DNA of 64,000 nucleotides from Mytilus edulis (lineage: Eukaryota; Mollusca; Bivalvia; Mytilida; Mytilidae): NCBI RefSeq assembly GCF_963676685.1, contig NC_092344.1, positions 51,110,830-51,174,829 on the forward strand. Reading direction: 5' to 3'. The translations under genes and the position numbers were made by a program. Position 1 is the first letter of the stretch; each line of letters starts with the position of its first letter. Below the pieces are notes generated by a model. It was not told where the DNA came from, ran no database searches, and saw only the letters and a program-made list of their open reading frames with translations. This document shows positions 58,396 through 64,000 of the stretch, in pieces.

Positions 58396-61300
58396 GTATT
58401 TTCTGTATTATGAATTATATGAATTGGATACACAATGTACACCGTACCGGACATCTGTTGCTATGCACGTGTGTCCCTTCTAGAAAATTAAATGTTCGCC
58501 CCTTTACAGCTTATGTACTCTTGTGGAATTTATTAAAGATCGTCTTTCCATGAGATGATTTAAACCTGAACATAATGTTTAGACACTTGTCCATGTTGTC
58601 CATTGTTGAAGATTGTTTTGATATTATATAAATATTTTAGTATGCAAAGGTAACTGTTTTATTGACATGCGCCCCATATCTCTTCATCATGGTTCCTTCC
58701 CATTCTACCCTTTTGTCTGATTCTTGTGCAACTCTGTCCTGGTCAAAAAATTACCTTTAGACGTTGGCTTGTGACTGATATCTGGCATAAAGTTGTATAT
58801 AAACAGACCTTTATGTAGTTTGGACTCCTAGGTTTTTATTAGACTTCAAAAGCTCATAAATAGATCATTGGCCAAAATTTAAGCAATATTCTATATCTAT
58901 TTTCATTTTATTTGAGACCCAAATAACACCAATGCAAATATAAGGTAAAGTCCGAGTCAGCCTTTTCCCGCCATTTTTAAAAATCTCGAGAAGGAGCTCC
59001 ATAACCTATCAATATTTTAAGTTTATGTTGTTCCGGCCTTTAACTAATGCTCTTATGACTTTAAGTATAAATGTTGTATTCTTGTTTGTTTTTTTTTAAT
59101 TTTACCTACGTACATCCTTTATGCAATTTTATATGATAAGAAAAGAAAAGAAATAATGTCTCTCTCTAGAAAATCAGCTTTTTGAATAATGTTTTGTGTA
59201 TCGACATCTTTTAAATAGTATTCTAATCCAGGTGAATATTTGACAACATTGAACTTTTAACTTATTTTACACTTTCATGTTATTTACGAATAATTCAAAC
59301 AAACAGAATAAGTTCTACATGCATATCTACATTTAAAAGCAGTATCAATTTCCATGCTGATACCACATTGTAACTGTCAACCTAACATGAGACTTATCAA
59401 GTCGTACATAGAAATCGACAGTGATTAATGTAATTGAAATCGAAACATTTGATTATTTTTCAAAACAAACAAAACTGTGGAATCTATTTTCTAAATAAAG
59501 TCAAAGGTATAGTTACTTTTTTATTATAATAAATTAATTAATTTACTAGCATTTTTTTTACAATAGTCATTAACTTTTCATAGAGGAAACGATGATAGTC
59601 CGTCGGAAGGGGACGATAAATGGCTGACCCGTGTTAAGAGAGAGCCATATCTCTTGCACGTTAAACATATTAAAGACACCCTTGTAGATTTCGAAAAAGA
59701 GTAGGCTAATGCCGCTACGAGGCAGCACTCGCACCCGCAAAGTGGAAAGGCATTAATATAAGTTATCCAATCCACTTTAAATAAATATGTTTAAACTAAC
59801 TTTTCATTTTTAATTATTTTCGCATTATTCATAATTTCATTAATGATTTATCGATTATCACTTATAGTATATACATTTTGTTGTTTGAGGTCTAGTCCAT
59901 GTTGAGGTTATCGAAGAAACACGCCTTGCAACTAGTATCATACACTTTTATTATGCACATTTATCATAATTCTCTTTTTCTAAACTGATTTTTAAACATT
60001 TAAAAAGATATTAAGTTATTTTCAATGTGCATGATCTTTACTACCCCTCCCCAATCTTTTTCAAAAGTGTCCCAATAGAAATAAGAAAGCGTCTACAATG
60101 GAGGTTTTTCTGACCAACGTACGAATATTTCGTCGCATATGTACATACGTACAGATAAGGTGTGTGCAGTGTCGGGATAATTTCCGTGCAACTATCCCTG
60201 GATATATTTTCATGGTGTCTTTTCTGTAGACAGTTTATCGTCAACTTTAAGAGACGTATTCAGATTCATGTAGAAATTGATAAATATTTTCACATCAGGT
60301 CTTCAAATGTACTATCTATGTTAATGAACAAATGAATTAAGCCCTTTTTAATGCAGTCACACAAATAATATATGTACAAATCCATAATTCGCATTCTTCA
60401 TCAGCTTATGTTTACAATACTCTATAAAGGTAAGTCGTTATGTTACGTTATATATGTATGATTGTGTTATATAACAGCTTTTTAATACATAAAACATAAA
60501 ACAGAATTGCCGCACACATGCAACATCCATCAACTCCCGAATCCCGAAAATGCAGAAACATACAAAAACAAACAACTAAAAATTATACATGTTTTAGATT
60601 TTCTGACTTGGTAAAGGCACACACGTGGTGGGTTTAAACCAGTTTTACGTGCGCACACACCTCTCCCCTGATATGGTTTTGATATACATTCGCTATACAA
60701 ACATATATACCTATGCGAAATCATACTTTTAAAGTTGAAATTTATGAAAGTATGATACCAATTACCGAGGGGTCGCAAAATGAGTTTCTAGAATAACCTG
60801 CATCTGATATTCGTGCGAGACCAACAGCATTAGACACCAAGCAAACAAAATTCTGTGGACCATCACAAACTAAGCATAATTATGTTCTAAAATGCAAAAG
60901 TAAATCAACAGTAGCGGCATCAACCGATTTTACTGATTTTCACTGTTTAACGCCACTTTCGACATTTTGACTTTTTCGTGGCGGTTAGTTTTAATTTGTG
61001 GGGGACTCCGGAATGATCGAAGTGAACCTGTGACCTTCGACAGAAAAGCTGGCAATCTATTAAGTCAACAAACGATATAGTGGTAATCGTAAAAAACGTT
61101 CATCGAAGCACATTTTGTATGAAGCGCGTATAGTTCGACGCATCGTACTAAAATGTCCACACGTCAACGCGTTTACATCCCTATAGCAATTACAAGAAGA
61201 AGCCTGTGATATGCTGTGGCGTTGTCACGGGATGCATATACCGTCCTGAATGTTACATTTTATTGCAATTGGGAAATAAACCTAATTTTGAAATGTTTCT

Positions 61301-61446
61301 CGATTGTTGTCATCATTGCTAGCCAAGGGTTATGACCCAGTCCCGTCAGAGCCAATAAAAAGTAAGAATTCTTATGAAACATAAAATTGGGAATGGATAC
61401 ATGTTATGTAATAATTTTAAAATGAAATTACATTTACAATTCATAG

Positions 61447-61609
61447 ATGCCAGTAAATAAAGGATTTCGTCGTTCCAACTGGGACATCTCTGCCGACGAC
61501 AAATCGAGACCTGCTTCAGTACAGAATGGTATCCTGCTGAACATTAGTACCCTGCAAGATTCTCAAGACGTTACCAAGAAGCTGAAGCTAGAAAAAAATG
61601 ACTTAGAAG
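61447..61609 (+). CDS. Possible orphan exon, product unknown
   Basis: An open frame begins with ATG directly after TTCATAG and runs 54 codons to a potential donor GAAG/GTATTA (phase 1). The peptide (MPVNKGFRRSNWDISADDKS at the start, later QDVTKKLKLEKNDLE) has balanced composition unlike neighbouring AT-rich translations. No family recognised and no partner exon found to either side, so it may be an exon of a gene continuing beyond the window or a relic. Confidence 0.3.
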
Positions 61610-61917
61610 GTATTAAATATAAAATTTTATTTTGTAGTTTTTTGTATGTTAAATTGGTAAATACATGAGGGTATGGATAGGAGATCCTTCGTTTCAAATT
61701 GTCCATGTATTCAATATTCTTTATTTCGTTGGTTTTTTTTTCAATTCTCTATTTTTTTGTCATTTATTTATGCATGTTATCCTCTTTTCTAAAACCCCAT
61801 CCAGAGTCGAGATCTCATTAAAAGTTTCATAATGTAAAGGGCAAAGGGGTATAAATCTTCGTATAACTTGCAACAACAGTTATAAGCTTGTTTGGCTTTA
61901 TAACTATTTTGATCTGA

Positions 61918-61961
61918 GCGTCACTGATGAGTCTTATGTAGACGAAACGCGCGTCTGGCGT
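61918..61961 (+). ncRNA. Hammerhead ribozyme, all core positions intact
   Basis: Core CTGATGA (61924-61930), helix II GTCT/AGAC closing a TATGT loop (61931-61943), GAAA (61944-61947), a tiny helix III within the self-complementary ACGCGCGT (61947-61954), cleavage triplet GTC (61953-61955), and helix I pairing GCGTCA (61918-61923) with TGGCGT (61956-61961). Ends closed by helix I make it type I. Very short helix III is typical of the paired ribozymes of animal retrozymes and Penelope-like elements, which work as dimers. The flanks (TTTGGCTTTATAACTATTTT upstream, AATCCTGGTACCTTTGATAA downstream) probably belong to such a repeat. Confidence 0.85.
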
Positions 61962-63585
61962 ATTAAATTATAATCCTGGTACCTTTGATAACTTTTTATA
62001 ATACCGGGTAGAATCTCGAATTGTGCAGGAAAAAAATGGTTGATTATATACGGAATCACTGAAGCGTGACTGGAATTATTTCCGTGCAAAATATGTGATT
62101 TAGGGGGGGGGGGGGGGGGGGGCTACAAGTGGAAAATATCAATATAAATTTTAAATGTCATAATTAAACTTAACTCTGTAAAAAAAATGTGCATTTACAT
62201 TAAGTAGTTTTTGAGTAATAATTTTTCTATTCTTTTTACCACAGACATATAATACAATATATATGTCTCTGTTTTTACCAATCAAGTCAGTCTTTTTATC
62301 CAAAATGGATGAAGGGTACCAGAAATGATTTTATCAGATACATCTTTTCTAAATTCTAAGATATGTATTTCTTCAATTATTCTTACCAAAGAAGTTGAAA
62401 TAATATGCTTTTTGTTCTAAAAATGTGAAAAATCCGGCCTAATTTACAAAATTGACACGAAAAACGGCAACAATTTTATATAAAACTTTCTTATATTAAA
62501 ACCTAGTTTACCTATAGATTGTTTAAATTAAATTTATTAAGATTGGTCAACTTTATCTTTAGTGAAAATATGAAAAAAAGTTTAACTGTGAAACTGTAAT
62601 TTTTTTCTTGATAAGCTCGGAGTCCAGAAATGGGTAAAAATTGAGGAAAAATAGGAAAATCATCAAAATAGGATATTTTCTATTGGCTGTAGCAAAAAAA
62701 GAAGTGCACCACCATATGATTTTTTCTTCACCAATTTTTTTTTTACAGTTATATAAACCCAAAAGTCAGTTTAAGAAGAAAGGTTTTATTCTAGAAATGT
62801 TCGGTTCCTCAGATGTGAACATCCTTTACACACGTGCCTTTACATTGTATGTATGTATGTTCCGTATCTCCCTCCTTTAGTAGGAGCACCACCATGGGTT
62901 ATGGTGTAAAAAGGAAGACATTTAACACACTGTATCGGTACAGATTTAATGTGAGCATTTGCCTATCCAGTCTCCCAGCCTGGCCGTGACGGGTCTTACA
63001 ACCAGAAAGTTAACCTTCCCCAAAACAATAAGTACAATGTAATAAAGCATACGAACACACCCACTCACCTGACTCGCTCATCCTCGAAAATATAAAAAAA
63101 ATGCATAATATAAAAAAAAACATTATATACAAAAGGGATAAGGTCACCCCGGATGCCGCACAAATGCCTAGACCACGAACGGGAAACCGGAGAGGACATA
63201 CTTGGAATCCAAACCGATACCGCTAAATGCCCAGCTGTATTCCTGGTAGAGGAAAGCCGAAAATCCTATGATAAAGGATCTCGGAAAGAAACTACCGATC
63301 CATTAGGGGAACAGCTAAAACCCTCAGACATCAAATAGATTGGTCTGATAGTTTCCCACATGGAAACTACTAATGGATCCCATCTGAATACATGTCTCAA
63401 ACAAACCTGAAAATATCTGCAGAAACCTTTCTCAACAAAAAAATATAATCCAAATCATAAAATATACGATGTAAGGATAACAATATTTATCCATGAAATC
63501 AATTTGACAAAACAATTTCAATGATGTTGATGGATTGTCTCTGCAAAAATTTTCACGTCCGCTCTCGTCGGCATGCTCGACAAAT
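61962..63585. other. Non-coding spacer with a long G-tract
   Basis: A run of about 19 G lies at 62104-62122. ORFs here (such as 63153-63338) have no splice or family support. Confidence 0.5.
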
Positions 63586-63976
63586 AGACCACTTTCGAGT
63601 TCATCCGTCACCGGAAAAAACTCGTCAATTATACGCGCCTTTATCATCGTCATTTGTGCGTTTTGGGGCGTCGTCACTACCTTTTAATGTTGAGCGAGTG
63701 GTTGGAAAACTATAATTCTATATTGTACGAATTATTCGGCAAATTGGATTCTCAAAATTGACAATCAACACTGCTGTCATTAGGGAAATGTCAGTAAGTA
63801 CCTACAGAGCAACCATTATTTCTAGTTTATCCTGCACAAAGACGATCACTAAGACGCTTGATGAACGTAAATAGTGCAGGGATACAGGCGAGCCCCCCTA
63901 TCTGGTAAATGACGTCATAAAGGCGTGTATAATTGACGAGTTTTTGCCGGTGACGGATGAACTCGAAAGTGGTCTA
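63586..63976. mobile_element. 391-bp MITE with ~70-bp terminal inverted repeats
   Basis: Left end AGACCACTTTCGAGTTCATC and following CGTCACCGG, AACTCGTCAATTATACGCGC, CCTTTATCATCGTCATTT are mirrored by the right end finishing GAACTCGAAAGTGGTCT at 63976. AAT on both sides may be a 3-bp target duplication. No coding capacity. Confidence 0.88.
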
Positions 63977-64000
63977 ATAGATATATTTGAATAAATGAAA

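Larger units (their letters stand above)
56264..61446. other. Gene-poor, repeat-bearing stretch
   Basis: No splice-supported exon was found in 5.2 kb. Seen: inverted family-1 pieces at 57540-57850 and about 60590-60680, a near-perfect hairpin at 58356-58395, and a repeat at 59640-59770 shared (inverted) with 29200-29310. Confidence 0.55.

Noticed and set aside
63153-63338. 61-codon plus-strand ORF
   Set aside because: No splice sites, no homologous copy in the window and no motif; left unannotated.

Overview
The window looks like nuclear DNA of a bivalve mollusc, most likely a mussel of the Mytilus type. It is AT-rich, genes are split by introns with consensus splice sites, there is one 100-base assembly gap, and most of the space is filled by LINE and Penelope-like remnants, SINEs, MITEs, minisatellites and hammerhead-ribozyme repeats. 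The species call is inference from repeat content and gene style.

Layout. 1-2566: 5'-cut LINE with two in-frame stops. 2930-3570: array of short A/T palindromes. 3585-12170: a second LINE (endonuclease plus reverse transcriptase), broken by frameshifts, by about 1 kb of inserted DNA (about 4965-5990), and by a 3,382-bp transposon with perfect 94-bp terminal inverted repeats (7235-10616). 14323-17968 (minus): small single-pass membrane protein gene, four exons, PPxY tail. 18124-22690 and 23950-27860: a direct segmental duplication whose copies differ by later insertions. 28608-34261 (plus): a second small membrane protein gene with the same exon/phase plan; its large intron holds an antisense Penelope-like element. 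36686-39396 (minus): a TIMP-like metalloproteinase inhibitor gene with its first exon not found; a 1-kb minisatellite and the assembly gap (41175-41274) lie upstream. 42765-45409: non-coding element ending in CTACACTGTAAAT inverted repeats and carrying 89-bp tandem units. 49406-56263 (plus): a complete seven-exon trypsin-like protease gene with TATA box and poly(A) signal. 56264-64000: mostly repeats, including a well-preserved hammerhead ribozyme (61918-61961) and a 391-bp MITE at the end.

How genes relate. There is no operon logic. The two small membrane genes are probably paralogues: both have a 46-bp first exon and intron phases 1-2-1. The TIMP-like gene and the trypsin-like gene act in extracellular proteolysis but only share a neighbourhood. 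Introns hold most of the dated transposon history: nested insertions, an empty site that restores a reading frame, and duplicate copies with and without an insertion. All gene models come from reading splice sites and frames by eye; no transcript or database evidence was available.
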